Assembly: GCF_011752565.1 (NCBI RefSeq)
Contig: NZ_VWXK01000005.1
Coordinates: forward strand, 62,001-126,000
Direction of reading: 5' to 3'
DNA length: 64,000 nt
DNA from: Pantoea sp. Ap-967
GTDB lineage: Bacteria; Pseudomonadota; Gammaproteobacteria; Pseudomonadales; Pseudomonadaceae
Positions 24,390 to 32,969 of this stretch are shown here, in pieces (the first letter of the stretch is position 1; each line of letters begins with the position of its first letter). The notes under the pieces are model-generated. The model was given only the letters and a program-made list of their open reading frames with translations. It was not told the origin of the DNA and did not search any database. The position numbers and the translations under genes were made by a program.

Positions 24390-25355
24390 TCACACACCCT
24401 CCAAGGGGCTGAGGGTGACCCAGAAGCGAGTACGCCGCTCCACCTTCACCGGCAAGACGCTGGCGATCGCGCGCAATGCCTTGTCGGTGTCGGCTATCGG
24501 GAATGTGCCACTGACCTGCAGCCCTGCCACGGCCGGGTCGCAGCGCAACCAGCCAGCGCGGTAGCGGCCCAGTTCCGGCAAGAACGCATCCAGCCGCTGC
24601 GCGTTGGCCACCAACAGGCCGCGGGTCCAGGCATCCTGGTCGGCAGGCAGTGGCTGCGGTGTGTCGGCCTGTTGGCTGGAGAAGCGGCTGCACTGCCCAG
24701 GCGCCAGCAGCACCGCCTGGCCGTGTGTGGGCAGGAGGCGCACCTGGTGCTCGAAGACCGCAACCTGGGTGTGCCCGGCGCTGATACGAACCGAGAAGCG
24801 GGTACCCAGTGCTTCGGCGCGGCCATGTTCGGTTTCCACCAGGAAGGGGCGGCCCAGCGGATCGGCCGCCGTGGTCACCATGACTTCGCCTTGGCGCAAG
24901 CGGATGACCCGCTGGCGTGCGTCATAGCGCACATCGGCGGCGCTGTCGGTATTGAGCAGCAGTTGCCCGCCATCGGCCAGGGTTACCGGCAACTGCTCGC
25001 CGACCCGGGTGCGGTAATCGGCAAACCAGGGACTTTGGCCCACCTCACGATAGCCCGCCCACCCCACTGTGCCGCCGCCGAGCAACAGGGCAATGCCCTT
25101 GAGCACGTTGCGGCGGCTGTTGCGCTGGGCTTGCCCGGCCAATGCCAGGGTTCGCCCGGTCAGGCCGGCCGGTAGGCCCTGAAGCCGCTGTTGCAGTTGT
25201 TCGACCTGCTGCCACGCCCACTGGTTTGCCGCACTTTGTTGCAACCAGCATTGCCAGCCGTGTTCGTCCTCTGGTGTGGCACAGCCGCTCTGCAGCAGGC
25301 TATACCAATGCACGGCGTGTTCCAGGGCTGCGTGCTGGGCGGCGGAGGGTTTCAT
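24390..25355 (-). CDS. FecR-family anti-sigma regulator (321 aa)
   Basis: Partner of the second FecI sigma factor. N-terminal cytoplasmic domain (residues 1-60, LEHAVHWYSLLQSG), twin-arginine stretch RRNVLKG (81-87) leading into the membrane helix (about 86-104, IALLLGGGTVGWAGY), then the periplasmic FecR domain (LADGGQLLLNTDSAADVRYD) and the C-terminal receptor-contact region (LQVSGTFPIADTDKALRAI). The start codon at 25355 overlaps the sigma stop by four bases (ATGA). A longer frame extends into the sigma gene and was rejected. It lies 97 bases upstream of the receptor gene, without a REP in between, unlike the first module. Confidence 0.92.
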   Translation of the reverse strand: MKPSAAQHAALEHAVHWYSLLQSGCATPEDEHGWQCWLQQSAANQWAWQQVEQLQQRLQGLPAGLTGRTLALAGQAQRNSRRNVLKGIALLLGGGTVGWAGYREVGQSPWFADYRTRVGEQLPVTLADGGQLLLNTDSAADVRYDARQRVIRLRQGEVMVTTAADPLGRPFLVETEHGRAEALGTRFSVRISAGHTQVAVFEHQVRLLPTHGQAVLLAPGQCSRFSSQQADTPQPLPADQDAWTRGLLVANAQRLDAFLPELGRYRAGWLRCDPAVAGLQVSGTFPIADTDKALRAIASVLPVKVERRTRFWVTLSPLEGV

Positions 25356-25885
25356 TGCAGGCCCTGGTTGATGCTGAACAGCACGCAGTGGTGCAGGGCC
25401 TTGGCCATGTAGCGGTTGACCGATGACAACGAGACACCGAGCTGCTCGGCAATGGCCTGGTAGGGCATGCCGTCCAGCTGCGACAGCAGAAATGCCTGGC
25501 GCACCTGGGGGCCCAGGCCGGCGAGCATGGCATCCAGCTGGCACAGGGCCTCAAGCAAGATTGCCCGCTCTTCCTCGGAAATATCCAATGCCTCGGGTTG
25601 CTCGGCCAGGGCCTGCAACCAGGCCCGCTCAAGGCGCGTGCGGCGCAGGTGGTCGATCATCAGGCGCCTGGCAATCGTCGCCAGGTAACCCTTGGGCTCG
25701 CGTATGGCCTGCAGGCGGGTGCCGGCGTCGTCGGCGCTGAGGATGCGCACGAATACATCCTGTACCAGGTCGGTTGCCAGGTGCCGGCAGTTGATTCTTG
25801 GCTGCAACCAGCCGCGAAGCCACTGATGGTGGGCGCGGTAGAGCACATCGACTTCGGCATTCACGTCCAGGTGAGGCTTTTTCAT
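25352..25885 (-). CDS. FecI-type ECF sigma factor (177 aa)
   Basis: ECF sigma factor of the iron-starvation group. Region 2 is at about residues 12-85 (LYRAHHQWLRGWLQPRINCRHLATDLVQDVFVRI) and region 4 at about 118-170 (YQAIAEQLGVSLSSVNRYMAKAL). It would direct transcription of the receptor at 21863-24292. It is organised exactly like the first module but on the other strand, and it has a good Fur-box-like site 13 bases upstream. The protein is a paralogue of the first sigma factor, but with clear divergence (for example RINCRHLATDL versus RLGDRERAADL), so each probably serves its own receptor. Confidence 0.93.
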   Translation of the reverse strand: MKKPHLDVNAEVDVLYRAHHQWLRGWLQPRINCRHLATDLVQDVFVRILSADDAGTRLQAIREPKGYLATIARRLMIDHLRRTRLERAWLQALAEQPEALDISEEERAILLEALCQLDAMLAGLGPQVRQAFLLSQLDGMPYQAIAEQLGVSLSSVNRYMAKALHHCVLFSINQGLQ

Positions 25886-25897
25886 ACGCTCGGATTC

Positions 25898-25918
25898 AAA
25901 TAAGAACTCTTATCATTA
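25898..25918 (-). promoter_or_regulatory. Candidate Fur box upstream of the second FecI gene
   Basis: On the minus strand the site reads TAATGATAAGAGTTCTTATTT, close to the GATAATGATAATCATTATC Fur consensus with good dyad symmetry. It directly precedes the sigma gene. Confidence 0.6.
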
Positions 25919-26023
25919 TGTGGGGCGCCCGGGGGCTGGACAAGAGGGGCAACCGTCCGGAAGCTTTGACACCAACCCGTGTCTATCCGGAAAATAGCCC
26001 CCTTGTCTTGAGGATCATCGGAA

Positions 26024-26860
26024 ATGGCTCTGCTTGGGCGTTACAACAGTTTGCAAATCGTGAAACACGTGGAATTCGGCCTGTACCTGGACGGCGGTGC
26101 CGACGGCGAAATCCTGCTGCCCGGGCGCTACATCCCGAAAGACGCCGAAACCGAGGTGGATGACTGGCTGAACGTGTTCATCTACCTGGACAGCGAAGAC
26201 CAGCTGATCGCCACCACCGAGAAGCCCAAGGTGCAGGTTGGCGAGTTCGCCAGCCTCAAGGTCAAGGACATCAACGGTGCCGGCATCTTCCTCGACTGGG
26301 GCCTGTCCAAGGACCTGCTGATGCCCTATTCGGAAGAATCGCGGCAGCTGAAGATCGGCGACTACTGCGTGGTCCACGCCTACCTCGACAAGCGCACCCG
26401 GCGCATCACCGCCACCTCGCGCCTGGACCGCTACCTGGACCGCACCCCGGCCGACTACAAGGCCGGCCAGCCGGTGCAGTTGCTGGTGGCGGGTGAAACG
26501 CCTATGGGCTTCAAGGCCATCATCAACAACCGCCACTGGGGCCTGATCCACAAGAATGAGGTGTTCAAGTTCCTGCGCTCAGGCATGCACGTGGACGGGT
26601 TCATCAAGGAACTGCGCCATGACGGCAAGATCGCCCTGAGCCTGCAGCCGGTTGGCCAGGCGCTGGGCGATGACCTGCAGGAACGCATCATGGCGCGCCT
26701 GGAGGCCGAAGGCGGGGTGCTGGCGGTGTGCGACAAGAGCGCCCCGGAAGTGATCAGCCAGCTGTTCAACGTCAGCAAAGGCAACTTCAAGAAGGCCATT
26801 GGCGCGTTGTTCAAGCAGGGCCGTATCGTCATCCATGACGACCGTATCGAAAAGGCCTGA
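26024..26860 (+). CDS. CvfB-like S1-domain RNA-binding protein (278 aa)
   Basis: Resembles the CvfB/YitL family: tandem S1-type OB folds followed by a winged helix. The N-terminal part contains GLYLDGGADGEILLPGRYIP, a typical S1-like strand pattern; a second S1 module has DINGAGIFLDWGLSKDLLMPYSEE around residues 83-107; the C-terminal winged helix has VISQLFNVSKGNFKKAIGALFKQGRI (about 246-271). In firmicutes the family influences RNA stability and virulence-gene expression; in pseudomonads the role is not established as far as I know. The stop codon is directly adjacent to the stop of the convergent neighbour. Confidence 0.87.
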   Translation: MALLGRYNSLQIVKHVEFGLYLDGGADGEILLPGRYIPKDAETEVDDWLNVFIYLDSEDQLIATTEKPKVQVGEFASLKVKDINGAGIFLDWGLSKDLLMPYSEESRQLKIGDYCVVHAYLDKRTRRITATSRLDRYLDRTPADYKAGQPVQLLVAGETPMGFKAIINNRHWGLIHKNEVFKFLRSGMHVDGFIKELRHDGKIALSLQPVGQALGDDLQERIMARLEAEGGVLAVCDKSAPEVISQLFNVSKGNFKKAIGALFKQGRIVIHDDRIEKA

Positions 26861-26868
26861 TCAGGCCT
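26853..26868. repeat. Perfect palindrome spanning two convergent stop codons
   Basis: AGGCCTGATCAGGCCT is centred on TGA|TCA, so both genes end inside the same 16-bp palindrome with no spacing. Transcripts from either side would end in the same short stem. Confidence 0.8.
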
Positions 26869-27241
26869 GGACGAAGGTGCGGAAATCCAGCTGCTCGCCA
26901 CCCGGACGGGTGTCGCGCAGCAGCGAGTCGCGGTCGGCGCTCAGTGCCAGGCTGATGGTCGAGCGGCGTTTGCCGGGGTTGCGCACTTCCATTTGCTCCT
27001 GGTGAGCACGCAGGAAGTTGACCGGCACTTTCAGGTGCTGCAGTTCGTCGCTTTCCGGGGTGTGCAGCAGCAGGTTGACCCAGTCGGGCTGGCCCTTGCG
27101 CAGCAGTGCCACCGGCACCTCGAACCACCACAGGTTGCGCTTGCGGTCGAGGATAGCGAACAGCGTGTTGGCACTGGTCAGTACCGGGTTGGCCAGGGCC
27201 TGGTTGCGGCGGGCGATGGCGGCGGGTTTGTCGAGTTTCAT
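26861..27241 (-). CDS. Conserved hypothetical protein (126 aa)
   Basis: I do not recognise a named domain. The protein is soluble, without signal peptide or membrane helix, basic at the N-terminus (MKLDKPAAIARRNQALAN), then shows an alternating beta-strand-like pattern (TLFAILDRKRNLWWFEVPVALL, WVNLLLHT) and a charged C-terminus. Codon use and GC are normal for the region, and the reading frame is cleanly bounded, so it is probably a real Pseudomonas gene. It is convergent with the CvfB-like gene and has no operon partner; a REP pair lies just upstream. Confidence 0.75.
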   Translation of the reverse strand: MKLDKPAAIARRNQALANPVLTSANTLFAILDRKRNLWWFEVPVALLRKGQPDWVNLLLHTPESDELQHLKVPVNFLRAHQEQMEVRNPGKRRSTISLALSADRDSLLRDTRPGGEQLDFRTFVQA

Positions 27242-27313
27242 GCAGGTTCCTGCGGGTTGACGCTTGGTTAGGGCTGCATTGTGAGGGGTGGCCTCGTGTG
27301 CGGCAAGGCTTGC

Positions 27314-27393
27314 TGGCCCTTTCGCGGGGCAAGCCCGCTCCTACAAGGCCACACACAACCCCTGTAGGAGCGGGCTTGCCCCGCGAAGAGGCC
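27314..27393. repeat. REP inverted pair
   Basis: Two REP units face each other around AAGGCCACACACAACCC. Located between the promoter side of the hypothetical gene and the 3' end of the beta-helix gene. Confidence 0.9.
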
Positions 27394-27400
27394 AGAAGCC

Positions 27401-28870
27401 TTAACGGCTGATCGGCCTGCTCAACTCTGAAGTAGCCCCATCCGCCGTTGTCACCGTCGCCGTAAAGCTCTTGAGCCCCTGCGCCTGCTCCAGCACCTGG
27501 GCAAACCGCGCCAGCCCCTGGGCATCGCTGTTCACCAGCACATCCCCCAAGTATTGCTCCGCCTCGCTGCCCTCGGCCTGGGCATTGCCAAACACCTCGA
27601 CACGCAGCAGGCTCGACGCCGGGCCCTGCACCTCGCCGCGCAGCACATTGCCGTCCAACGCCAGCAGCCGTGGTGGCTGCTGGTTATGGTTGGGCAGCGG
27701 CTGGCACGGCTTGGGCTCGCCCTTGGCGTCGCAAATAACGGCCTGATCCTGCTTTGGCAAGTCGGCCCCGACCCCACGCGAGCCCACGTACAGGGCATGG
27801 GCCTGGGCCGGTACGCCGAAGATGATCGCCCCTGTGCGCTGGTTCGGCACGCACGAGCCGCCTGCCTGGCAGCGGCGGATATCCTGGCTGTTGGCCCAGA
27901 TCCGGTTACCGGTCAGGCGTGTGGCGGTAACCTCGGGTTCGGGACGCAGGGCAACGCCAATGCGGTTGCCGTGGATCAGGTTGCCGTCGAGGATGTTGCC
28001 CTCGCCGGTGACGCTGACGCCAATCGAGTTACCGCTGAAGGTGTTGGCGCCCAGGTAGTTGCGCTTGCCCCAGTTGATCTGCAGGCCGTCGGAGTAGTTT
28101 TCGAAACGGTTGCGCACCACGCTGTTGTCGTTGCCCAGCAGGATTTCGATGCCCTGGGACGGCTCAGGGTTGGCCGGGGTGGAGCGGAACAGGTTGTCGG
28201 CCACCAGGTTGAAGGCCGCGCCACGGGTCAGCTCCAGGCCGTCGCCGTTGTCGATCAACTGGTTGCGCAGCACCTTGTTGTTGACGGTGGTGGTGGCCGT
28301 TGCGTTACCCGCCCCGTCATCCCCTGTGAGCATGATGCCAGCCCCGCCCTTGTTGGCGACGATGCGGTTGTCTTCGATGACGTTGCCGCTGGCGCGGTTG
28401 ACCAGGATGCCGATGCAGAAGTTGCGCACTTCCAGGCCACTGAGGTGCACGCCCTGGGTGTCGCGCAGCACCAGGCCCGGGTTGGTGGTGGTGCGCACGT
28501 TGGTGCCGAACTGGCCAGGCACGGCGCCGGGGCAGGTGCGCACGCCCTGGTCCTTGATGTAGCCGCTGCCGTCGATGGCAATGTATTGGCCATCGCGGGC
28601 CCAGGGCAAGCCGGTGATCTGCACCGGGCCTTTGATTTCCGGCAGGGCACGGTTGGGGCGGATGACGTACGGCGGTTTGCCCACCGCGGCGATGTCGATG
28701 CGGTAGTGGCCGGGGTTCTGGTTGCTGGTTTCGATGGCCCAGCGCAGGGTACCGGGCTGGCCATCGTCGGTGTAGCGCTCGACTTTCAGGGTTTCGTTGG
28801 CCGGTGCGGCGGCCAGGGCAGGCAGGGGCAGCAGCGGCAACAAGGCTGCGAACAGGGGCATCAGGCGCAT
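27401..28870 (-). CDS. Exported right-handed parallel beta-helix protein (489 aa)
   Basis: Signal peptide at the N-terminus (MRLMPLFAALLPLLPLPALA, cleaved before APANE). The mature part has the repeating short-strand pattern of parallel beta-helix (PbH1/NosD-like) proteins from about residue 130 to 330, with recurrent N-x-I/V and G-I-x motifs such as NVIEDNRIVANKGGAGIML, NSVVRNRFENYSDGLQI and NILDGNLIHGNRIGVAL. Such folds often bind or cleave polysaccharides, but the catalytic residues of known lyases cannot be assigned here. Four Cys (CP, CI, C-x4-SC) may form periplasmic disulfides. The start at 28870 is set by the signal peptide; a much longer upstream frame is spurious. It is a single gene. 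Confidence 0.82.
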   Translation of the reverse strand: MRLMPLFAALLPLLPLPALAAAPANETLKVERYTDDGQPGTLRWAIETSNQNPGHYRIDIAAVGKPPYVIRPNRALPEIKGPVQITGLPWARDGQYIAIDGSGYIKDQGVRTCPGAVPGQFGTNVRTTTNPGLVLRDTQGVHLSGLEVRNFCIGILVNRASGNVIEDNRIVANKGGAGIMLTGDDGAGNATATTTVNNKVLRNQLIDNGDGLELTRGAAFNLVADNLFRSTPANPEPSQGIEILLGNDNSVVRNRFENYSDGLQINWGKRNYLGANTFSGNSIGVSVTGEGNILDGNLIHGNRIGVALRPEPEVTATRLTGNRIWANSQDIRRCQAGGSCVPNQRTGAIIFGVPAQAHALYVGSRGVGADLPKQDQAVICDAKGEPKPCQPLPNHNQQPPRLLALDGNVLRGEVQGPASSLLRVEVFGNAQAEGSEAEQYLGDVLVNSDAQGLARFAQVLEQAQGLKSFTATVTTADGATSELSRPISR

Positions 28871-29093
28871 TGCGGTGGGTATCCGGAAGCTGTTGTTTTT
28901 ATAAGCAGTTTTTTTGCGATTGTAGGGCAGCCGGCCGGGCTTGCGCAGTGCGCTGGCCGGATTCGGTGCGGTATTCGCCCGCAGAATCGCCGTTCGGCTT
29001 GAAGCCTGAAAATTCTTTGAAACTCCTGGCGCAGGCGGCCGGTCCACCGACTGTCGACACGGTTCACGTGTCTCCATTTGCAGGAGATTTGCC

Positions 29094-29270
29094 ATGAGCG
29101 GCACTAAAGACAAAGCCAAAGGCCTGGCCAACGAAGCGGTGGGTAACATCAAGCAAGGCGTCGGCAAGGTGACCGGCAACGACAAGTTGCGGGCAGAAGG
29201 CAAGGCCCAGGAAGTGAAGGGCGAGGCGCAGCAGATCAAGGGCAATGTGAAAGATGCGCTGAAGCCTTGA
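29094..29270 (+). CDS. CsbD-family stress protein (58 aa)
   Basis: Short hydrophilic protein with the CsbD pattern: [20 protein letters not shown], then [20 protein letters not shown] and [18 protein letters not shown]. CsbD-like proteins are general-stress proteins of unknown biochemical function and are abundant in stationary phase. A ribosome-binding site (CAGGAGA) precedes the ATG by 7 bases. It is too short for many gene finders. A REP hairpin directly follows and may end the transcript. Confidence 0.9.
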   Translation: MSGTKDKAKGLANEAVGNIKQGVGKVTGNDKLRAEGKAQEVKGEAQQIKGNVKDALKP

Positions 29271-29288
29271 TTCGAGGCGGCTTGTGAC

Positions 29289-29346
29289 GGCCTCTTCGCG
29301 GGGCAAGCCCGCTCCTACAGGAGCGGGCTTGCCCCGCGAAGAGGCC
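29289..29346. repeat. REP hairpin (perfect dyad)
   Basis: GGCCTCTTCGCGGGGCAAGC ... GGCCTC: 58 bases forming one nearly perfect palindrome with a minimal loop, 18 bases after the csbD stop codon. Confidence 0.9.
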
Positions 29347-29434
29347 TTTATTTTGAATATTGCCAGGGAGCAGTACAGCAACCCCGTGGTCTATTAGACT
29401 TACCTGTTGTAATCAAGCGGCGAAAGGAGACGCT

Positions 29435-30388
29435 ATGATTTTCCCTGACCTGCGCGGGCTGCCCATGCACCGCGTACTGGTACGCACCGTCAAGGAATTC
29501 CTCGACGACGAGATGTCTACCTATGCGTCCGCGCTGGCCTACCAGATGCTGTTCTCGCTGTTCCCGTTCATTCTGTTCCTGATCGCGTTGATCGGTTTCC
29601 TGCACCTGCCGGACTTCTTCTCCTGGCTGCGCCTGCAAACCGAACTGGTGCTGCCGCCCCAGGCGTTGGAACAGGTGAATCCGGTGATCGACCAGTTGCA
29701 GCAGTCCAAGGGCGGGTTGCTGTCGGTGGGTATCGTCATTGCCCTGTGGACCGCCTCGGCTGGCGTGCGCCTGATGATGAGCGCCATGAACGCCGCCTAC
29801 GACGTGCCCGAAGGCCGCCCGGTGTGGAAGCGCATTCCGCTGTCGATCTTCTACACCATCGGCATCGCCGGCATGCTGCTGGCCGCCGCAGCGCTGATGG
29901 TGCTGGGCCCGCAGGTGATGGAGTGGATTGCCGCGCAGGTTGGCATGCAGGAAGTGATCGTCACGGTATGGACCATCCTGCGTTGGCCGGCCATCGTCAT
30001 TCTGCTGATGGTGGCCGTGGCGCTGATGTACTACGTGATGCCGGATGTGAAGCAGAAGTTTCGCTTCATCACCCCCGGTTCGGTACTGGCGGTAGTAGTA
30101 TGGATCATCGCCTCCCTGGGCTTTGCCTACTACGTCAAGACCTTTGCCGACTACAACGCCATGTACGGCAGCATCGGTGCGATCATCGTGCTGCTGCTGT
30201 ACTTCTACATTTCCGCTGCCGTGCTGCTGCTCGGCGCCGAGATGAACGCGGTGATCGAGCACATGTCGGCCGAAGGCAAGAACCCGGGCGAAAAGGATTT
30301 CAACGGCGAACAGCCCAAGGAAACCGTCACCGTGCTCGGCCATGAACACCCGGTCGAGCCGCAACCGTCCGAGCCGAACCCGCAATGA
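29435..30388 (+). CDS. YihY/BrkB-family inner-membrane protein (317 aa)
   Basis: Integral membrane protein with about six hydrophobic helices, including [20 protein letters not shown] (about residues 35-54), and the family hallmark [17 protein letters not shown]. Once misnamed ribonuclease BN, the family is now treated as membrane proteins of uncertain function. The C-terminal tail after residue 275 is hydrophilic and acidic. The start at 29435 has an excellent AAAGGAG site with 6-base spacing. The stop overlaps the peptide deformylase start by four bases (ATGA), so the two are translationally coupled. Confidence 0.9.
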   Translation: MIFPDLRGLPMHRVLVRTVKEFLDDEMSTYASALAYQMLFSLFPFILFLIALIGFLHLPDFFSWLRLQTELVLPPQALEQVNPVIDQLQQSKGGLLSVGIVIALWTASAGVRLMMSAMNAAYDVPEGRPVWKRIPLSIFYTIGIAGMLLAAAALMVLGPQVMEWIAAQVGMQEVIVTVWTILRWPAIVILLMVAVALMYYVMPDVKQKFRFITPGSVLAVVVWIIASLGFAYYVKTFADYNAMYGSIGAIIVLLLYFYISAAVLLLGAEMNAVIEHMSAEGKNPGEKDFNGEQPKETVTVLGHEHPVEPQPSEPNPQ

Positions 30389-30921
30389 TCCGTGACATTC
30401 TGAAAATGGGCGACGAGCGCCTGCTGCGTATCGCCCAGCCGGTGCCTGAGCACCTGATTGGCAGTGCCGAGCTGCAAGGGCTGATCGACGACATGTTCGA
30501 AACCATGCGCCACGTCGGTGGCGTAGGGTTGGCCGCACCCCAGGTGGGGATCGATTTGCAGCTGGTGATTTTCGGTTTCGAGCGCAGCGAGCGCTACCCG
30601 GATGCCGAACCCGTGCCGCAGACCATTTTGCTCAACCCGGTGATCACGCCGCTCACCACCGAGGTAGAGGACGGCTGGGAAGGCTGCCTGTCGGTGCCGG
30701 GCCTGCGCGGTGTGGTGCCGCGCTTCAAGCACATCAACTATGAAGGCCTGGACCCCCAGGGTAACCCGCTGAGCCGCTTTGCCGAGGGGTTTCATGCGCG
30801 GGTGGTGCAGCACGAATGCGACCACCTGATCGGCCGGCTGTACCCCTCGCGCATCCAGGACTTCGCCAAGTTCGGCTACACCGAGGTGCTGTTCCCCGGG
30901 CTGGACGCCAGCGACGACTGA
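30385..30921 (+). CDS. def: Peptide deformylase (178 aa)
   Basis: Metallohydrolase that removes the formyl group from nascent proteins. The three family motifs are complete: [10 protein letters not shown] (residues 46-55), EGCLSVPG with metal ligand Cys101, and QHECDHL with His143, Glu144 and His147. This is a stand-alone paralogue and not the def that accompanies fmt; several pseudomonads carry more than one. It overlaps the YihY gene at its start. Its 3' end overlaps the convergent GNAT gene by 46 bases. Confidence 0.95.
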   Translation: MIRDILKMGDERLLRIAQPVPEHLIGSAELQGLIDDMFETMRHVGGVGLAAPQVGIDLQLVIFGFERSERYPDAEPVPQTILLNPVITPLTTEVEDGWEGCLSVPGLRGVVPRFKHINYEGLDPQGNPLSRFAEGFHARVVQHECDHLIGRLYPSRIQDFAKFGYTEVLFPGLDASDD

Positions 30922-31325
30922 CCGTGCACCATGGCTACCAGCGCTTTGCTGCGCTGGTAGCGCAGCAGCCGTGAGGCTAGGGCTTCGGGCATTGCGGTGG
31001 TGGCGTTGAAACCCAGGCGCTGGTAGTAAAGGGCAAGGTCGGGGTGGCAGAACAACCAGGTCGGGCCCGCCTGCGCCGCCAGGGCCGCCTCTACCAATGC
31101 GGCCCCGGCGCCACGGCCGCGCTGGGCAGGTGCGACGAACAGGCCGGTGAGCCACTGGCCGTCGGCCACCGCGCTCAAGCACAGGCCAGCCACGATTGTG
31201 TCACTGCGCGCTACCCACAATTGCCCGTCGTTGGCGGCGCGCATGCGCGAGCCATGCTGTTTGTAGAAAAGTGCGAGCAGCCGGCGTTCGGCGCCGAGCA
31301 GGGGCGTGCAGTGCAGGGTGGTCAT
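30876..31325 (-). CDS. GNAT-family N-acetyltransferase (149 aa)
   Basis: Small acetyltransferase. The acetyl-CoA-binding loop is RGRGAGAAL (about residues 69-77, after GLFVAPAQ), followed by the conserved later strand [10 protein letters not shown]. Substrate unknown. The reading frame ends inside the 3' end of the convergent peptide deformylase gene; the last 15 residues, a Ser-rich tail, are encoded in the overlap, so the overlap is real unless the C-terminus is shortened in other strains. Confidence 0.87.
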   Translation of the reverse strand: MTTLHCTPLLGAERRLLALFYKQHGSRMRAANDGQLWVARSDTIVAGLCLSAVADGQWLTGLFVAPAQRGRGAGAALVEAALAAQAGPTWLFCHPDLALYYQRLGFNATTAMPEALASRLLRYQRSKALVAMVHGQSSLASSPGNSTSV

Positions 31326-31602
31326 CGGGAGTCCGGGCGTGGGGGGCTCTGGCCCGGTGGTTCCAGGCTGCCGAGCCGCTTCGCTTTGTCGCAGATTGTT
31401 GCAAATCCTGCAAGGGTGAATGTCCGACTTCAGGGTTCAAGTATTGCAGGCGAGGAGTAGAATTTCAGCTATCCCCCCTGGCAGTACGATAAAGCGGGAT
31501 CGGTACTTCGTGTCATCTTCGTAGACGATGACAACTTCTCCGCGCCATTGACGGCCTATTGAAGTCACTCGATCAGCTGGATTGCTCCAAAGGCATAAAC
31601 CC

Positions 31603-31860
31603 ATGAAACCATTACTGATTCTTGCTCTGGTCGGTATGTCCTCGTTCGCCCTCGCCGATGAGGCCAAACCGGTCTCCAGCGAGCCTGTGGCCCAGCAGTA
31701 CGACTATTCGATGAACCTCGACATCAAACGGGTGATTCACCTGTCGACCATCCCCAATGTCTGCGAAGTGGTACCTGCGACCATGACCTACGAAGACCAC
31801 CAAGGCCAGGTGCATACCATCCAGTACCGGGCAATGGGCGAAGGGTGCCAGCAAGGCTGA
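31603..31860 (+). CDS. DUF2790-family small exported protein (85 aa)
   Basis: Signal peptide MKPLLILALVGMSSFALA then a short mature protein with the DUF2790 pattern: YDYSMNLDIKRVI, CEVVPATMTYEDHQGQ and a second Cys near the end (GEGCQQG). The two Cys probably make a disulfide. The family is common in Pseudomonas and often responds to copper or to stress, but its function is not known. A strong hairpin terminator follows 4 bases after the stop. The 277 bases upstream contain no convincing gene. Confidence 0.85.
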   Translation: MKPLLILALVGMSSFALADEAKPVSSEPVAQQYDYSMNLDIKRVIHLSTIPNVCEVVPATMTYEDHQGQVHTIQYRAMGEGCQQG

Positions 31861-31864
31861 AGTG

Positions 31865-31911
31865 GCCAATGGCCCTGGCCGTGTGAAACGCTGCCAGGGC
31901 CATTGGCGTTT
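31865..31911 (+). terminator. Rho-independent-type terminator
   Basis: Perfect 15-bp stem GCCAATGGCCCTGGC / GCCAGGGCCATTGGC around a 13-base loop, followed by GTTT. It ends the DUF2790 transcript and separates it from the dehydratase gene. Confidence 0.8.
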
Positions 31912-31971
31912 ACCAACCCACCGCTGGCGATTAGGATCGGTACACACCCGTATCGATGAAGGATGATCGCC

Positions 31972-32931
31972 ATGTTCGACCTCGCCGCCCTGCGCGAAGC
32001 TGCCAGTTTCGTTCACCAGCATGTTCCGCCGACGCCCCAGCGCGAGTGGCCGCTTTTGGCCGAGCAGGTGGGCTGCAAGCTGTGGGTCAAGCACGAGAAC
32101 CACGCCCCGACCGGCGCCTTCAAGGTGCGCGGTGGGCTGGTTTACGTGCGTTCGCTGTTGGCCAAGGGCAAGCCGCCACGTGGGCTGGTCACCGCCACCC
32201 GCGGCAACCATGGCCAGAGCATGGCGCTGGCGGCCAGCCAGGCCGGCGTGCCGCTGGTGATCGTGGTGCCAGAAGGCAACTCGAAGGAAAAGAACGCGGC
32301 CATGCGCGCCCTGGGCGCGAAGTTGGTGGAGCATGGCGTCGACTTCGACGTTGCCCGTGAAGAGGCGGCGCGGCTGGCGGATGAATTGGGTTACGACATG
32401 GTGCCGTCGTTCCACCCGGAACTGGTGCGCGGAGTGGCCACCTACGCCTTGGAGTTGTTCGAGAGCGTGGACGATCTCGATTGCGTGTATGTGCCGATCG
32501 GCATGGGTTCGGGCATTTGCGGGCTGATTCAGGCGCGTAACCTGCTGGGCCTGCGTACCGAGATTGTCGGCGTGGTGTCCAGCGCTGCCGATGCCTACGC
32601 GCAGAGCTTCGAGCAGGGGCGCATCATCACCACCGCCACTGCCGACACCTTCGCCGACGGCATGGCCTGCCGCGTGCCCCACCCGGATGCCTTCGCCTTG
32701 GTGCGCGAGCATGCCGCACGGATCGTGCGGGTTACCGATGCTGAGGTGGCAGCGGCCATGCGCCTTTATCACGAAACCACCCACAACACCGCCGAAGGCG
32801 CCGGTGCCGCGGCGCTGGCTGCGCTGTTGCAGGAGCGTGAACGCCAGGCGGGCAAGCGGGTAGCGGTGGTGCTCAGTGGCGCCAATGTCGACCGAGAGCG
32901 GTATGCGCAGGTGCTGACTGAAAAATCCTGA
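31972..32931 (+). CDS. PLP-dependent threonine/serine dehydratase family protein (319 aa)
   Basis: Fold-type II PLP enzyme. Schiff-base Lys51 in PTGAFKVRGG, the substrate loop TRGNHGQS, a glycine-rich phosphate-binding loop GMGSGICG and C-terminal SGANVDRERY. This is the short, catabolic form without a regulatory ACT domain, so it is not the isoleucine biosynthetic IlvA. It likely deaminates threonine, serine or a hydroxyamino acid (for example a 3-hydroxyaspartate). The start at 31972 is placed nine bases after AAGGA; an ATG nine bases earlier overlaps that site. It is flanked by a terminator and by a long inverted repeat, so it stands alone. Confidence 0.9.
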   Translation: MFDLAALREAASFVHQHVPPTPQREWPLLAEQVGCKLWVKHENHAPTGAFKVRGGLVYVRSLLAKGKPPRGLVTATRGNHGQSMALAASQAGVPLVIVVPEGNSKEKNAAMRALGAKLVEHGVDFDVAREEAARLADELGYDMVPSFHPELVRGVATYALELFESVDDLDCVYVPIGMGSGICGLIQARNLLGLRTEIVGVVSSAADAYAQSFEQGRIITTATADTFADGMACRVPHPDAFALVREHAARIVRVTDAEVAAAMRLYHETTHNTAEGAGAAALAALLQERERQAGKRVAVVLSGANVDRERYAQVLTEKS

Positions 32932-32969
32932 ATGGATAATGGTGGGAGGGTAGGGCGGGAGTGATGTGG

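Noticed and set aside
29600..30538. Long minus-strand frame opposite yihY and def (extends to 29348)
   Set aside because: Antisense shadow; yihY and def have full motifs and coupled starts.
31437..31667. 76-residue minus-strand frame
   Set aside because: Overlaps the signal peptide end of the DUF2790 gene, has no ribosome-binding site that I can find, and resembles no family that I know.
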